This document shows, piece after piece, positions 28,101 through 37,622 of a stretch of 62,641 bases of DNA. The stretch lies in the NCBI GenBank assembly GCA_903642275.1, contig CAHJWK010000010.1, positions 1-62,641 of the forward strand, in the 5' to 3' direction. The stretch comes from Chitinophagaceae bacterium (lineage in GTDB: Bacteria > Bacteroidota > Bacteroidia > Chitinophagales > Chitinophagaceae). The notes under the pieces were generated by a model. That model had not been told where the DNA came from. It searched no databases and saw only the letters and a program-made list of their open reading frames with translations. The position numbers and the translations under genes are program-made. The number at the start of each line of letters is the position of its first letter. Positions within the stretch are counted from its first letter, which is position 1.

Positions 28101-29384
28101 AAGGCTGCGCAAACCGGTTTAGACTTGGTTTACCAGGTTGATGCAAAAGCACCATCCCAGATAGTTGGAGACAGTCTGCGTTTGAGACAAATATTGATGA
28201 ATCTTGTTGGTAATGCCACCAAGTTTACACACCACGGAGAAATTTTTATAAATGTTCAACTGGTTAAAACGTTTAACGATGGTTCAGTTGAATTATCCTT
28301 TGCCGTAAAAGACACCGGTATTGGCATTCCGGCTGATAAAATGGAAAGATTGTTCAAAGCGTTTTCGCAGGTTGATTCATCTACCACACGCAAATATGGT
28401 GGTACCGGCTTAGGACTTGTAATTTGTGAAAAGCTGGTAAAGATGATGGGCGGCAGAATTAAAGTAGAAAGTGAATCTGGAAAAGGAACAACATTTTTGT
28501 TTACTATAAAAACACAGGTAAGCGAACAATCAACACGCACTTATGTGCACAATAATCTTAATGGCTTTATTAAAAAGAAAATATTAGTGGTTGATGATAA
28601 TGCGACTAATTTAACTATCATCAAAAGCCAGTTGGAACAATGGCAGCAAACACCTTATTTGGCAAGTTCCGGCAAAGAGGCATTGTTTTTATTATCTGAA
28701 GATTCAGTTTTTGATTTGATTATTTCTGATATGCACATGCCTGAAATGGATGGTATTGAGATGTCAAAAAAAATTCGTGAATTATATCCTGATATTCCGA
28801 TTATCTTATTGAGTTCTTTAGGTGATGAATCACATAAAAAATATCCTGGCTTGTTTACTTCTATCTTAACAAAACCAGTACGGCACCAGGTTTTACATGC
28901 AAATATTTTAAACCAGCTTAAACAATCAAACAAAACAATTGCAACAGAAACAAAACATAATACGCAACAACAAACAACAGAGGCTGCAGAATTCTTTCCA
29001 TTGAAAATTTTGCTTGCTGAAGACGATAGTACCAACCAGGACGTTGAGATCAGGATACTGAATAAGCTTGGTTATTATCCTGACCTTGCACAAAACGGAA
29101 GAGAAGTGTTGCAGATAACTGAAACAAAAACTTACGACCTTATTTTAATGGATGTGCAAATGCCGGAAATTGATGGAAGGGAAGTAACACGAATGTTGCG
29201 TAAACGTCAGGGGCCACAACCTGTAATTGCTGCTATTACGGCTAATGCCATGCAAGGTGATAAAGAAGAGTGTTTAGATAGCGGCATGGATGAATATTTA
29301 GCAAAGCCGGTTAGCTTTAAAAAATTGTCTGCGCTTATTGAAAAGTGTATTGAAATAATAAAAGAGTCACAGGTTTCATCTTAA
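25200..29384 (+). CDS. Reg_prop/Y_Y_Y hybrid histidine kinase with two receiver domains
   Basis: This is a 1394-residue membrane sensor kinase. The order is: signal peptide (1-20); about 14 beta-propeller repeats (20-690) of the type [19 protein letters not shown] and [18 protein letters not shown] domain (about 720-800); membrane helix (about 804-826); coiled coil (830-880); HisKA with His888 ([12 protein letters not shown]); intact HATPase_c ([18 protein letters not shown] then TGLGLVI); REC1 (Asp1177) and REC2 (Asp1318). Unlike classic HTCS proteins it has no C-terminal AraC-type DNA-binding domain, so output must go to another protein. It lies 40 bp after its degenerate paralog. Confidence 0.93.
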   Translation: MKIHYCFFLLLIFPALSFSQKQQLEFEHFSTNNGLSQSNVLCMMQDSKGFMWFGTREGLNKYDGYKFTVYKNDPNNKNSISGNFISAVFESSTGEIWIATWGNGLCKYNAEKDQFTSYKHDAKNAAGISSDYVNTVAEDNDGNIWCGTEDAGINVLIKKTNTFTHYRYDKKNPASLSDDFIRVIKQDSEHNLWIGTTNGGLNLFNKAAKSFTRFLHNNNDNTSLSYNNVYDIFEDSKHRLWIGTNGGGLNLFDKTTGGFIQFKSDSQNPNGLAANEIYTLGEDETGNIWIGTENGGLSIYNSSEKTFTSYKHDDLDNGSISSNSLYAICRDTKGDMWLGGFTGGIDFLNADNKFAHYKHNSLPNSLSSNLVLCIYQDSKQNLWIGTDGGGLNLFDAKTGSFTHYIHELNNNNSICGNYVLNVNEDSEGNLWMGTWGDGVTEFNKTKNTFRHFKNNPSDPSSLSSNNAWVITEDKEKNIWIGTYGGGLNLFNPATNSFTHYQYDASNPASVSSDKIHSLFDDDEGNLWVGTDGGGLNLFNKQKHTFTNYLHSDNTNSIAGNNVGCIYEDENKNLWIGTMHGLSCLNKKNGKFINYSTADGLPSDNIFGILEDNNRNLWVSSSHGISKFNTTTKAFKNFDAVDGLQGNEFKEMAYCKDRSGLMYFGGNNGFNVFNPASIKQSPFEPPLLLTGFEIFNTEVPVAKNNKDKSPLKESITETRSIKLPYSSSEIEFEFASLNYTSDQKKKYAYKLEGFDKKWIEAGNRRTATYTNLDPGEYTFKVKGLNNEGQWSSNTISVQLIVTPPFWLTWWFKLIVILIIAGSIIGFYKYRINTIKAQKKVLEKEVEKRTLELEISNEEEHKARLDAEKARAEAEQANKAKSVFLATMSHEIRTPMNGVIGMADLLELTELDTEQRSFTETIRNCGESLLKTINDILDFSKIESGNLELEMADFDLRSCIEEVLDVFSAKAAQTGLDLVYQVDAKAPSQIVGDSLRLRQILMNLVGNATKFTHHGEIFINVQLVKTFNDGSVELSFAVKDTGIGIPADKMERLFKAFSQVDSSTTRKYGGTGLGLVICEKLVKMMGGRIKVESESGKGTTFLFTIKTQVSEQSTRTYVHNNLNGFIKKKILVVDDNATNLTIIKSQLEQWQQTPYLASSGKEALFLLSEDSVFDLIISDMHMPEMDGIEMSKKIRELYPDIPIILLSSLGDESHKKYPGLFTSILTKPVRHQVLHANILNQLKQSNKTIATETKHNTQQQTTEAAEFFPLKILLAEDDSTNQDVEIRILNKLGYYPDLAQNGREVLQITETKTYDLILMDVQMPEIDGREVTRMLRKRQGPQPVIAAITANAMQGDKEECLDSGMDEYLAKPVSFKKLSALIEKCIEIIKESQVSS

Positions 29385-29450
29385 TATACATGAGTTTGCA
29401 TTATGATTATGGTTGTAATATTTGAAGGATAATTAAGACTGTGCTGTTAT

Positions 29451-29534
29451 AATTTGCTGCTGTGAAAATTATATTTGCTGCCGTGGAAATCAACACTTGC
29501 TGCTGTGAAAATTTACTTTCCTAAGCAGCAAATT
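29451..29534. repeat. Three degenerate 21-22 bp repeats bounded by a 10-bp inverted repeat
   Basis: Three tandem units start at 29453, 29474 and about 29496. Each has TTGCTGC(T/C)GTG followed by (A/G)AAAT. The set is bracketed by AATTTGCTGC (29451-29460) and its perfect complement GCAGCAAATT (29525-29534). Period and core resemble the 21-bp array at 34.4 kb. It occupies most of the 290-bp spacer after the hybrid kinase. Confidence 0.7.
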
Positions 29535-29674
29535 TGTATTGCTAAACTACCTTGTTATAAAACTTTCTGAAAATTAGATTTTAGTTGTTCTCTTTTATCA
29601 GATGTGAAAAAAGTTGGCATTTGATATCTTTCATCACAGAACGTTTATCTTAGCTTTTAATAAAAGCTTACTAT

Positions 29675-30556
29675 ATGATAACAAGAAGATCATTCATTCA
29701 AAAAACTTCACTGGCAGCCGTTGCTGCACTAATAAAGCCTGATTTTAATTTCAATCATCGTTATATCGGATTACAATTATATACGGTAAGAGATGCTATG
29801 CAGGCTGATGCGGCCGCTGCATTGGCAAAGGTTGCAGCTATTGGTTATAACTCTGTTGAAGGCGCAACTTATACCGGTACAGAAAAGTTTTATGGTATGG
29901 ATGCAAAAGCATTTAAAGCATTATTAAAGCAAAACAATCTAATAATGCCGAGTGCACATTACCGGCTTGGTGAAGACCAGGAAAATGGCAAAGATGTAAT
30001 TGGAACAATTTTGCATGATTGGAACAAAGCCGTTGATGACGCTGCTGCTGTTGGATGTAAGTATATGGTTTGTGCATGGCTTTCAGAAAAGGAACGTGGC
30101 AACATTGAACATTATAAAAAGATTGCAGCAGATCTGAATAAAGCAGGCGAAACTTGTAAGAAAGCAGGCTTACAATTATGTTATCATAATCATGATTTTG
30201 AGTTTATAAAAACCGATGATCAAATCCCGTATAAAATATTGATAACACAAACTGATAAAGATTTAGTAAAGTTTGAAACTGATTTGTATTGGTTAACAAA
30301 AGCAGGAGAAGACCCCATTGAGCTTTATAATAACCATCCGGGCCGCTTTCCTTTATGGCATATAAAAGATATGGATAAAAATGGTGATCATTCTTTTACA
30401 GAAGTAGGTAATGGTTCAATAGATTTCAAAAAGATTTTTAAATATGCTGATAAAGCAGGCATGAAATATTTCTTTGTTGAACAGGATAAAACACCCGGCG
30501 ATCCTTTTGTAAGCATCACAGAAAGTTATAAATACATCAAACAAAATCTTGTTTAA
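29675..30556 (+). CDS. Tat-exported sugar phosphate isomerase/epimerase-like TIM-barrel protein
   Basis: This 293-residue protein of the xylose isomerase-like/AP endonuclease 2 TIM-barrel superfamily opens with a twin-arginine signal (TRRSFIQKTSLAAVAALIKP), implying folded export. Barrel motifs include IGLQLYTVRDAM, LCYHNHDFEF, VKFETDLYWLTKAGEDP and WHIKDMDK with EVGNGSIDF. The His, Glu and Asp positions fit a divalent-metal site. The substrate is unknown; relatives epimerise or isomerise sugars. It stands between the kinase pair and a thiolase, with no clear operon partner. Confidence 0.85.
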   Translation: MITRRSFIQKTSLAAVAALIKPDFNFNHRYIGLQLYTVRDAMQADAAAALAKVAAIGYNSVEGATYTGTEKFYGMDAKAFKALLKQNNLIMPSAHYRLGEDQENGKDVIGTILHDWNKAVDDAAAVGCKYMVCAWLSEKERGNIEHYKKIAADLNKAGETCKKAGLQLCYHNHDFEFIKTDDQIPYKILITQTDKDLVKFETDLYWLTKAGEDPIELYNNHPGRFPLWHIKDMDKNGDHSFTEVGNGSIDFKKIFKYADKAGMKYFFVEQDKTPGDPFVSITESYKYIKQNLV

Positions 30557-30656
30557 ATTCTTCTATAAATTTATATTGATTAATCTTACTCATGCATATA
30601 GTTTTGTTTTTGTTTGATAAGATTTAATCAAATTAACGGCCATGCCTGTTTAATTA

Positions 30657-31847
30657 ATGAATGATTGCTATATAATAGATGCTGTAAGAACACCTGTTGG
30701 AAAATATGGCGGAAGATTAAGCTCAATTCGTCCGGATGATTTACTGGCGCATGTTATTACTGCGTTATTAAACCGCAATCCTGTAGATGTTAACGCAATT
30801 GAAGATGTGATTACCGGTGATGCAAACCAGGCAGGTGAAGATAACCGCAATGTTGCCCGCATGGCAGCCTTAATTGCCGGCTTACCGGTTACTGTTGCGG
30901 GTTGTACAGTTAACCGTTTATGTGCAAGCGGGCTTCAATCAATTATGGATGCAGCACGTGCCATTATGTGTGGTGAAGGAATGTTGTATATAGCCGGCGG
31001 TGTTGAAAGCATGACAAGAGCACCGTTTATAATGGCTAAAAGTGATAGCGCGTTTAACCGGAAACCGGAAGTTTTTGACTCAACAATCGGCTGGCGTTTT
31101 ACAAATAAAGTATTAGCTGAAATGCATTATCCTTTTTCAATGGGTGAAACCGCAGAGAATGTGGCAAAGCGCTTTAATATAACACGCGGACAACAGGATG
31201 AGTTTGCATTTAAATCGCAAGAAAAATATTTTACTGCATTGAATGAGAATAAGTGGGAAGATGAAATTGTAGCTATTGAAATGGTTCATGACAGGTTGAT
31301 AACATGGTTCTCGCAGGATGAGCATCCACGGCAAACTTCGTTTGAAAAATTAGCAGCATTAAAACCAGCTTTTGTAAAAGATGGAACAGTAACAGCAGGC
31401 AATTCTTCAGGTATTAATGATGGTGCTGCTGCTTTGTTGCTGGCAAGCGAAGAAGCTGTAAAGACTTTTAATTTACAACCGCTGGCAAAAATAAAAAGCA
31501 TGGCTGTTGCCGGTGTTGACCCATCAATTATGGGCATAGGCCCGGTGCCTGCTACGCAAAAAGCATTGCTGCGTGCAGGCTTAAACGTGAATGATTTGGA
31601 CTTAATCGAACTAAATGAAGCTTTTGCTTCACAATCATTAGCATGCATTAACGAACTTGAACTTGATATAAATAAAGTAAATGTAAATGGCGGATCTATT
31701 GCTATCGGTCATCCGCTTGGCTGCAGTGGTTCAAGAATTTCTGCAACATTGCTGCATGAAATGAAGAGAAATAATTTAAAGTATGGTATAGCTGCCATGT
31801 GCGTTGGCGTTGGCCAGGGTGCAGCAATCATTTATGAAGGGTTATAA
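30657..31847 (+). CDS. Thiolase (acetyl-CoA acyltransferase)
   Basis: This 396-residue thiolase cleaves 3-oxoacyl-CoA with CoA, or condenses acyl-CoAs. The nucleophile is Cys89 in NRLCASGLQSI. The C-terminal His/Cys pair is His352 (GSIAIGHPLGCSGSR) and Cys382 (AMCVGVGQGAAII). ELNEAFASQSLA is the conserved substrate-pocket motif. The GEDNRNVARMA segment recalls beta-ketoadipyl-CoA thiolases (PcaF), but general fatty-acid thiolase function cannot be excluded. No other beta-oxidation gene is nearby. Confidence 0.93.
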   Translation: MNDCYIIDAVRTPVGKYGGRLSSIRPDDLLAHVITALLNRNPVDVNAIEDVITGDANQAGEDNRNVARMAALIAGLPVTVAGCTVNRLCASGLQSIMDAARAIMCGEGMLYIAGGVESMTRAPFIMAKSDSAFNRKPEVFDSTIGWRFTNKVLAEMHYPFSMGETAENVAKRFNITRGQQDEFAFKSQEKYFTALNENKWEDEIVAIEMVHDRLITWFSQDEHPRQTSFEKLAALKPAFVKDGTVTAGNSSGINDGAAALLLASEEAVKTFNLQPLAKIKSMAVAGVDPSIMGIGPVPATQKALLRAGLNVNDLDLIELNEAFASQSLACINELELDINKVNVNGGSIAIGHPLGCSGSRISATLLHEMKRNNLKYGIAAMCVGVGQGAAIIYEGL

Positions 31848-31908
31848 AACAAGACAATTTGGATTAAAACTTTACCTTTTTCCGCTCTGGCATTTTAATT
31901 GAACTTTC

Positions 31909-31916
31909 TACCTTCG
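31909..31916 (+). promoter_or_regulatory. Possible -7 promoter element of lon
   Basis: TACCTTCG is one base from TAnnTTTG and lies 62 bp before the lon ATG. A -33 partner is not clear. Confidence 0.3.
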
Positions 31917-31978
31917 CCTTTAACCTTTTGGTTTTATATTATTTAATGACAAACTGACTTTGAAAAGGATTTAACAAG

Positions 31979-34375
31979 ATGCAGAAATTTATGCTTTCAG
32001 ATGAAGACGCGGAATTTTTACCCATTATACCGCTTAATGAAAATGATGAACAGGATAAAAATTTAGTTGTTCCCGATACGTTGCCGTTATTGCCTTTAAG
32101 GAATACAGTTCTTTTTCCAGGAGTTGTTTTGCCAATAACTGTTGGAAGAGATAAAAGTATTAAAGCTGTAAATGAAGCTTATAAAAAAGATAAGCTCATC
32201 GGTGTTGTTTCACAAAAAGATTCTACAGTTGAAGATCCTGCGCTTGAAGACATGTGCGCCATTGGAACCGTGGCCAAAATTGCAAAGCTTATAAAAATGC
32301 CGGATGGCGGAACAACTATTATTATTCAGGGTAAAAAACGGTTTCGAGTTAGTGGCATGATTCAATCCGACCCATATTATATTGCTAATATTATTGTATT
32401 AAATGAAGATGAATTACCTGCAGGTGATCAGTTTGATGCACACGCAGCTTCTATAAAAGATCTTGCCGCGCAGATAATACAGATATCACCGAACATGCCT
32501 GCTGAAGCAGCAATTATTTTAAAAAATATTGAAAGCCCCTCGTTTCTTGTAAATTTTGTAAGCAGTAATTTAAACAGTGATGTTACAGGTAAACAAGGGT
32601 TATTGGAAATTGATGATTTAAAGTTACGTTCTGAAAAATTAATTGAACTATTACAGAAGGAGTTGCAGTTTGCTGAATTAAAAAATAAAGTAACTACCAA
32701 AACCCGCACTGAAATAGATAAGCAGCAGCGTGAATATTTTTTGCAACAGCAATTAAAAAGTATTAAAGATGAATTAGGTAGTGATAATGATCGTGAGATA
32801 ACCGAGATGAAGAAAAAAGGAGAGGCAAAAAAATGGTCGCAGGCTGCTAAAGATATGTTCCGCACCAGCATTGCAAAGCTTGAAAGAATGCATCCTTCAA
32901 CACCTGATTATTCTGTTATTTATAATCATCTTGATTTATTGCTTGACTTGCCCTGGAATGAATACACGAATGATAATTATGATTTAAAACGTGCTTCTAA
33001 AATTTTAGATGCTGACCATTATGGCATGAAAAAAATTAAAGAACGCATATTGGAATACATAGCGGTGTTGAAATTAAAAGGTGATATGAAAAGCCCGATA
33101 CTTTGTTTTACAGGTGCACCCGGCATTGGTAAAACTTCGCTTGGCAGAAGTATCGCACATGCCATTGGCAGAAAATATGTGCGTGTGAGTTTGGGTGGGC
33201 TGCATGATGAAAGCGAAATTCGCGGCCATCGTAAAACATATATTGGAGCAATGCCGGGACGCATTGTTCAAAACATCAGAAAAATTAAAACATCTAACCC
33301 ATTAATGGTGTTGGATGAAATAGACAAAGTAGGAACTGATTTTCGGGGCGATCCTTCTTCAGCCTTGCTTGAAGTACTAGATCCTGAACAGAACCATACT
33401 TTTTATGATAATTATCTTGAGCTGGAATATGATTTAAGCAAAGTACTTTTCATCGCCACTGCAAATAATATTCAGAATATACAGCCTGCTTTGCGCGACC
33501 GTTTGGAGATTATTGATTTAAGCGGTTATGCTGTTGAAGAGAAAATCCAGATTGCGCAACGGCATCTTGTTCCCAAACAAAAAGAAGCGCATGGTTTAGG
33601 TAAAACAAAACTTAAAATAAGTGATACGGTTTTACAGAAAGTAGTTGAAAATTTTACACGTGAAAGTGGTGTGCGTGAACTGGACAGGCAGCTTGCAGCA
33701 ATTATGCGCAATAAAGCAAAAGAGTTTTCTGTGCGTGGTAAAATTCCGCCCACTATTTCTTTACAGGATGTTGAAAAGATTTTAGGTACTAATAAGTACA
33801 GCAATGAAATTTATAAAACCGCAAACATTCCCGGTGTTGCTGTTGGGCTTGCATGGACTTATGTTGGTGGCGATATTCTTTTTATTGAAACTATTTTAAG
33901 TGAAGGCAAGGGTGAATTAAAACTTACCGGAAATCTTGGTAATGTGATGAAAGAAAGCGCTTCAACAGCTCTAAGCTATCTACAGGCTAATGCAAAAAAA
34001 TATGGTATTGATGCGGCTGTATTCAACAAAAAAAATATTCATATACATGTACCTGAAGGTGCTGTGCCGAAAGATGGGCCAAGTGCCGGCGTTACCATGC
34101 TAAGCTCCTTAGCTTCTGCATTTACAGGTAAAAAAATAAAGCCTTATTTAGCAATGACCGGTGAAATTACTTTGCGTGGGCAAGTGCTGCCTGTTGGCGG
34201 TATTAAAGAAAAGGTATTGGCTGCCAAGCGTGCCGGTTTAAAAGAAATTTTAATGTGCTCGCTTAATGAGAAAGATGTAAAAGATATTGATGGCAGCTTT
34301 ATAAAAGGAATGCATTTTTATTATGCAAAAAATATGCAACAGGTCTTGGATATAGCACTGCAAAATCTCGCCTAG
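31979..34375 (+). CDS. lon: ATP-dependent Lon protease
   Basis: This 798-residue cytoplasmic AAA+ protease degrades misfolded and regulatory proteins. It has an N-terminal substrate-binding domain (about 35-240, [19 protein letters not shown]) and a coiled-coil linker. The AAA domain carries Walker [10 protein letters not shown] (about 378-386) and Walker [10 protein letters not shown]. The Ser-Lys protease domain has Ser702 ([11 protein letters not shown]) and a Lys at about 745 (GGIKEKVL), spaced as in E. coli Lon. It is full length and monocistronic, and is followed by a hairpin minisatellite. Confidence 0.97.
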   Translation: MQKFMLSDEDAEFLPIIPLNENDEQDKNLVVPDTLPLLPLRNTVLFPGVVLPITVGRDKSIKAVNEAYKKDKLIGVVSQKDSTVEDPALEDMCAIGTVAKIAKLIKMPDGGTTIIIQGKKRFRVSGMIQSDPYYIANIIVLNEDELPAGDQFDAHAASIKDLAAQIIQISPNMPAEAAIILKNIESPSFLVNFVSSNLNSDVTGKQGLLEIDDLKLRSEKLIELLQKELQFAELKNKVTTKTRTEIDKQQREYFLQQQLKSIKDELGSDNDREITEMKKKGEAKKWSQAAKDMFRTSIAKLERMHPSTPDYSVIYNHLDLLLDLPWNEYTNDNYDLKRASKILDADHYGMKKIKERILEYIAVLKLKGDMKSPILCFTGAPGIGKTSLGRSIAHAIGRKYVRVSLGGLHDESEIRGHRKTYIGAMPGRIVQNIRKIKTSNPLMVLDEIDKVGTDFRGDPSSALLEVLDPEQNHTFYDNYLELEYDLSKVLFIATANNIQNIQPALRDRLEIIDLSGYAVEEKIQIAQRHLVPKQKEAHGLGKTKLKISDTVLQKVVENFTRESGVRELDRQLAAIMRNKAKEFSVRGKIPPTISLQDVEKILGTNKYSNEIYKTANIPGVAVGLAWTYVGGDILFIETILSEGKGELKLTGNLGNVMKESASTALSYLQANAKKYGIDAAVFNKKNIHIHVPEGAVPKDGPSAGVTMLSSLASAFTGKKIKPYLAMTGEITLRGQVLPVGGIKEKVLAAKRAGLKEILMCSLNEKDVKDIDGSFIKGMHFYYAKNMQQVLDIALQNLA

Positions 34376-34402
34376 CAACTATATTCTGTATTTCTTTTTT
34401 TA

Positions 34403-34676
34403 TTTCCGTTGGGTGAAGAAATTGTTTCCGTGGGTGCGGAAATCATTTCTGTGGGTGCAGATTTCATTTCCGTGGATATGGGAATCATTTCTGTAGATGC
34501 AGATTTAATTTCCGTGAGTACGGAAATCATTTCTGTGGATGCAGATTTCATTTCCGTGGGTGCGGGAATCATTTCTGTAGATGCAGATTGCATTTCCGTG
34601 GATACGGGAATCATTTCTGTAGGTACAAATTTTATTTCCGTGGTTGCAGAAATTGTTTTCGTGGTTATAAATAACA
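34403..34676. repeat. 21-bp hairpin minisatellite between lon and tsf
   Basis: Twelve contiguous 21-bp units (34425-34676), preceded by one 22-bp unit at 34403, fill most of the 376-bp convergent spacer between lon and tsf. Units alternate between two forms, giving a 42-bp super-period. One form has arms TTTCCG and CGGAAA; the other has TCTG and CAGA. The change is compensatory at unit positions 5 and 14 (C-G to T-A). Positions 7 and 12 gain a T-A pair in several units. Both strands are open in one frame, with a seven-residue repeat, but this is a by-product of the period. It could be a transcription terminator array or a dispersed repeat family. Confidence 0.92.
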
Positions 34677-34751
34677 ATTCAAAATTACAATCACTTAAGA
34701 TTGTGCCATAAATTCAAATAATCTTATTCTGAATTAACTGAAGAATATCAA

Positions 34752-35591
34752 CTATCCTAAAGCTACTCTTTTAAATTCAACAACTTTTAATCCACTGTCA
34801 ACGCTTTTTAAATAATCTGCAACGGTTTTGCTGCCGTCTTTTACATACGCTTGCGCCAGTAAAGTTTGTTCTTTAAAGAATGCATTCAATTTTCCCTGTG
34901 CAATCTTACCTAACATGTCATCTGTTTTGCCGGCCATTTTAGGGTCTTGCTTCATTTGGTCGATGGCAATATTTCTTTCACGTTCTATTGTTTCTGCCGG
35001 TACTGAATCCGCATCAACCGCAACAGGGTTCATTGCTGCAATCTGCATGGCAACATCTTTACCTGCTTCAGCTGCATCTTTATTCAATCCAACCAAAACA
35101 CCCATCCTATTTGCACCATGAATATAAGAAGCAACATACGGTGCATCAATTCTTTCAAACTTCGTAATACCAATTTTTTCTCCGATTGAAGCCAGCTTAT
35201 CGTTCACTAAATCAGAAACTTTAGAGCCGTTAATTTCTGCTGTGTTTAATTCATCTATGCTCTTTACATTATTCTTTATAGCAGCGTCAGCAATACTTTG
35301 CGCAAAAGCAACGAAGTCTGCGTTCTTTGAAACGAAATCTGTTTCGCAACTAACACAAACAATAATTCCTGCTTTATGGTCTTCAGTTGTTTTAGCAAGA
35401 ATAACGCCTTCCTTTGCTTCACGATCGCTGCGTTTTGCGGCAACCTTTTGACCCTGTTTGCGCAACCAGTCAATGGCTGCTTCAAAATCACCATTTGTTT
35501 CTGTCAATGCTTTACGGCAATCCATCATGCCGGCACCTGTTGCCTGGCGCAGCTTATTAATTTCAGCTGCTGATATTGTTACTGTTTCCAT
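34752..35591 (-). CDS. tsf: Translation elongation factor Ts
   Basis: The 279-residue EF-Ts exchanges GDP for GTP on EF-Tu. The N-terminal UBA-like segment EINKLRQATGAGMMDCRKAL and the following LRKQGQKVAAKRSDREAKEG are family signatures; VCVSCETDFVSKNADF is also typical. It is the last gene of the rplM-rpsI-rpsB-tsf order and is separated from rpsB by 74 bp that contain a terminator-like hairpin, so its expression may be reduced or driven separately. Confidence 0.96.
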   Translation of the reverse strand: METVTISAAEINKLRQATGAGMMDCRKALTETNGDFEAAIDWLRKQGQKVAAKRSDREAKEGVILAKTTEDHKAGIIVCVSCETDFVSKNADFVAFAQSIADAAIKNNVKSIDELNTAEINGSKVSDLVNDKLASIGEKIGITKFERIDAPYVASYIHGANRMGVLVGLNKDAAEAGKDVAMQIAAMNPVAVDADSVPAETIERERNIAIDQMKQDPKMAGKTDDMLGKIAQGKLNAFFKEQTLLAQAYVKDGSKTVADYLKSVDSGLKVVEFKRVALG

Positions 35592-35610
35592 ACTTCTCTT
35601 TTTATATTTA

Positions 35611-35638
35611 TAAAAGGCTGCAATTGTTATTGCAGCCT
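35611..35638 (-). terminator. Terminator-like hairpin between rpsB and tsf
   Basis: Read on the minus strand, a perfect 10-bp stem, AGGCTGCAAT with ATTGCAGCCT, and a 4-nt loop are followed by TTTTATAAATAT. It lies 28 bp after the rpsB stop and 20 bp before the tsf start, so it would attenuate rather than isolate tsf. Confidence 0.6.
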
Positions 35639-35665
35639 CCGGTTAATAACTTATGTTGTTGATGA

Positions 35666-36592
35666 TTATCGAGGTCCGCCACCTCCACCTGCAGGTCTGC
35701 GGCTCGGTACACGTCTTTTCGTAACGCCACCACGCACTTTACTGCCATCACTTTGTCCAGCGCTATTGTTATTACCGCCTCCGCTTCCACGTCTGCGACC
35801 ACCTTCAGATTCAGCTTCTGCCTGTAAACGTGCAGCTTTCTTTTCAGCTTCGTTATCTGCTTCTTCAGTTGGCAGAGTTGTTTCGTCATCTTTCGCAGCC
35901 TGTCTTTCAGCTAAACCATCTGCAATAATGGCTGTGACGTAGTTGGTTATTATAGCAATTGATTTTGTAGCGTCATCATTAGCCGGAATAGCATAGTCAA
36001 CTTTGTTAGGGTCACTGTTAGTATCAACCATCCCAAACGTTGTTATACCAAGACGTTTTGCTTCAGCTAAAGCAATATGTTCATGGCCAATGTCAACCAA
36101 AAATAAAGCAGCCGGTAAACGGCCAAGTTGTGCAATACCACCAAGCACCTTATCCATTTTTTCCCTGTCGCGGCTTAAGGTTAAACGTTCTTTTTTTGTA
36201 AGGCTTTCAGCACTTCCGTCAGCAAGCATTTTTTCAATGCTCTGCATTTTTTTAACGCTTTTGCGAACAGTATTGAAATTTGTAAGCATACCGCCAAGCC
36301 AACGTTCAGTTGCAAACGGCATGTTTACACGCTTTGCACATTCTGTAACAATTTCTTTAGCCTGCTTTTTTGTGGCAACAAACATTATCTTTTTTCCGCT
36401 CTTTGCAATTTGTTTTAATGCACCTGAAGCCTCTTGCAGGGCATCAACAGTTTTATTAAGATCAATAATATGAATGCCTTTTTTTTCTGCGAAAATGTAA
36501 GGCAACATTTTAGGATTCCACTTCTTACGCAAGTGACCGAAATGCACACCTGCCTCAAGTAATTGCTGTTGTAATGAAGTGCTTTGTTCCAT
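35666..36592 (-). CDS. rpsB: 30S ribosomal protein S2 with long Gly/Arg-rich tail
   Basis: This S2 has 308 residues; the usual length is about 230-260. The core is unmistakable: GVHFGHLRKKWNPKMLPYIF, TKKQAKEIVTECAKR, RWLGGMLTNFNTVRKS and GMVDTNSDPNKVDYAIPAND. From about residue 230 the protein carries an extra acidic Ala/Glu stretch. A basic tail rich in Gly, Arg and Asn follows (RRRGSGGGNNNS, RRPAGGGGGPR), resembling RGG RNA-binding tails. It is co-transcribed with rpsI upstream (26-bp gap). Confidence 0.96.
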   Translation of the reverse strand: MEQSTSLQQQLLEAGVHFGHLRKKWNPKMLPYIFAEKKGIHIIDLNKTVDALQEASGALKQIAKSGKKIMFVATKKQAKEIVTECAKRVNMPFATERWLGGMLTNFNTVRKSVKKMQSIEKMLADGSAESLTKKERLTLSRDREKMDKVLGGIAQLGRLPAALFLVDIGHEHIALAEAKRLGITTFGMVDTNSDPNKVDYAIPANDDATKSIAIITNYVTAIIADGLAERQAAKDDETTLPTEEADNEAEKKAARLQAEAESEGGRRRGSGGGNNNSAGQSDGSKVRGGVTKRRVPSRRPAGGGGGPR

Positions 36593-36618
36593 GTAGTATT
36601 ATTAAATGATTTGAATGA

Positions 36619-37008
36619 TTAACGTTTAGAAAACTGGTAGCTGCGGCGGGCTTTTTTGTGACCAAATTTTTTACGCTCAACGCCACGCGGATCACGCTTT
36701 AATAAACCTGCTGCTTTTAGTACCGGGCGATAATCAGGATTTATTTCAAGCAGCACACGTGCAATACCAAGCTTGGCTGCTTCGGCCTGTCCTTTAACAC
36801 CTCCACCTGTTGCATTAATTACTATATCAAACTTATCAAGTGATTCAATCGTTTTTAGTGGCGATTCAACCTGATTTTGTAAGTATTCTAAAGCGAAATA
36901 GGTTTTATAATCTTTATCATTAACAGTTATCTTACCATTGCCTTTATTTATAAAGACGCGTGTTACTGCTTCTTTACGGCGGCCAACTGCATTTTTTTGT
37001 TTTTCCAT
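36619..37008 (-). CDS. rpsI: 30S ribosomal protein S9
   Basis: The 129-residue S9 shows the family start NAVGRRKEAVTRVFINKGNG, the central TGGGVKGQAEAAKLGIARVL, and the basic C-terminus GHKKARRSYQFSKR, whose last Lys/Arg reaches the P-site tRNA. It follows rplM by 19 bp, the universal L13-S9 pairing. Confidence 0.97.
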   Translation of the reverse strand: MEKQKNAVGRRKEAVTRVFINKGNGKITVNDKDYKTYFALEYLQNQVESPLKTIESLDKFDIVINATGGGVKGQAEAAKLGIARVLLEINPDYRPVLKAAGLLKRDPRGVERKKFGHKKARRSYQFSKR

Positions 37009-37027
37009 TTATTTAAAGAATTATAAT

Positions 37028-37471
37028 TTAAAATGTAAGTTGTTTGGCTTGTTGTGCAGTATGCGGATGTTTTGCGCCGGCATATACAAATAATTTTTTA
37101 AACATCTTTCTGCCAAGACGGTTTTTGGGCAGCATACCTTTTATGGCACGTTCAACAACTGCTTCAGGCCTGCGCTTAAGCAAATCCTTTGCAGCTTCTT
37201 CTTTTAAACCACCGGGGTAACCGCTGAAGTTCTGGTAAAGCTTTTCTTCCATTTTGTTACCGGTAAATTTTACTTTATCAGCATTGGTTACTATTACATA
37301 ATCTCCGCAATCTACATGCGGTGTATAGTAAACTTTATTTTTGCCACGCAAAACAGCAGCAATTCTTGAACACATGCGCCCAACGGTTTGATTGGTGCCG
37401 TCAACAACATACCAGTTATGTTGCACGGTAGCCTCGTTTGCATGTTTGGTTGTGAAATGTAATTTGCTCAT
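37028..37471 (-). CDS. rplM: 50S ribosomal protein L13
   Basis: The 147-residue L13 contains NWYVVDGTNQTVGRMCSRIA, YTPHVDCGDYVIVTNADKVK and KGMLPKNRLGRKMFKKLFVY, all conserved in the family. It is first in the L13-S9-S2-EF-Ts operon. A promoter-like pair lies 50-80 bp upstream on the minus strand. Confidence 0.97.
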   Translation of the reverse strand: MSKLHFTTKHANEATVQHNWYVVDGTNQTVGRMCSRIAAVLRGKNKVYYTPHVDCGDYVIVTNADKVKFTGNKMEEKLYQNFSGYPGGLKEEAAKDLLKRRPEAVVERAIKGMLPKNRLGRKMFKKLFVYAGAKHPHTAQQAKQLTF

Positions 37472-37522
37472 TATTTAATTTTTTGATTAATGTCCGCCAT
37501 CCCAGACATAATTTTTGGAGCG

Positions 37523-37553
37523 CAAAGATGTGGCTTTATGTTAGAATAAACAA
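37523..37553 (-). promoter_or_regulatory. Candidate promoter of the rplM-rpsI-rpsB-tsf operon
   Basis: On the minus strand, TTG (37553-37551) and CATCTTTG (37530-37523) are separated by 20 nt, one mismatch from the Bacteroidota -33/-7 consensus, and are followed by CGCTCC. It lies about 52 bp upstream of the rplM ATG. Confidence 0.45.
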
Positions 37554-37622
37554 TTGTTTTAGCAGTTATTTTTTATCAGAGCTTTATAAGCAATTGATTT
37601 TTAATAAAATTTTTGATTAAAA

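Noticed and set aside
25200-29384. Classic HTCS regulator with AraC-type output
   Set aside because: The protein ends after the second receiver domain; there is no C-terminal helix-turn-helix.
32428-32871. 147-residue frame antisense to lon
   Set aside because: Shadow of the Lon linker region, Cys/Ser/Leu-rich with no domain.
34403-34676. CRISPR-like array
   Set aside because: Units are contiguous and vary in step, with no unique spacers and no cas genes nearby.
34409-34711. Open frames on both strands across the 21-bp array (about 100 residues each)
   Set aside because: The frames exist because the 21-bp period is divisible by three and lacks stops; neither has a domain or a normal gene context.
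36003-36473. 156-residue frame antisense to rpsB
   Set aside because: The opposite strand encodes conserved S2; this frame has no family features.
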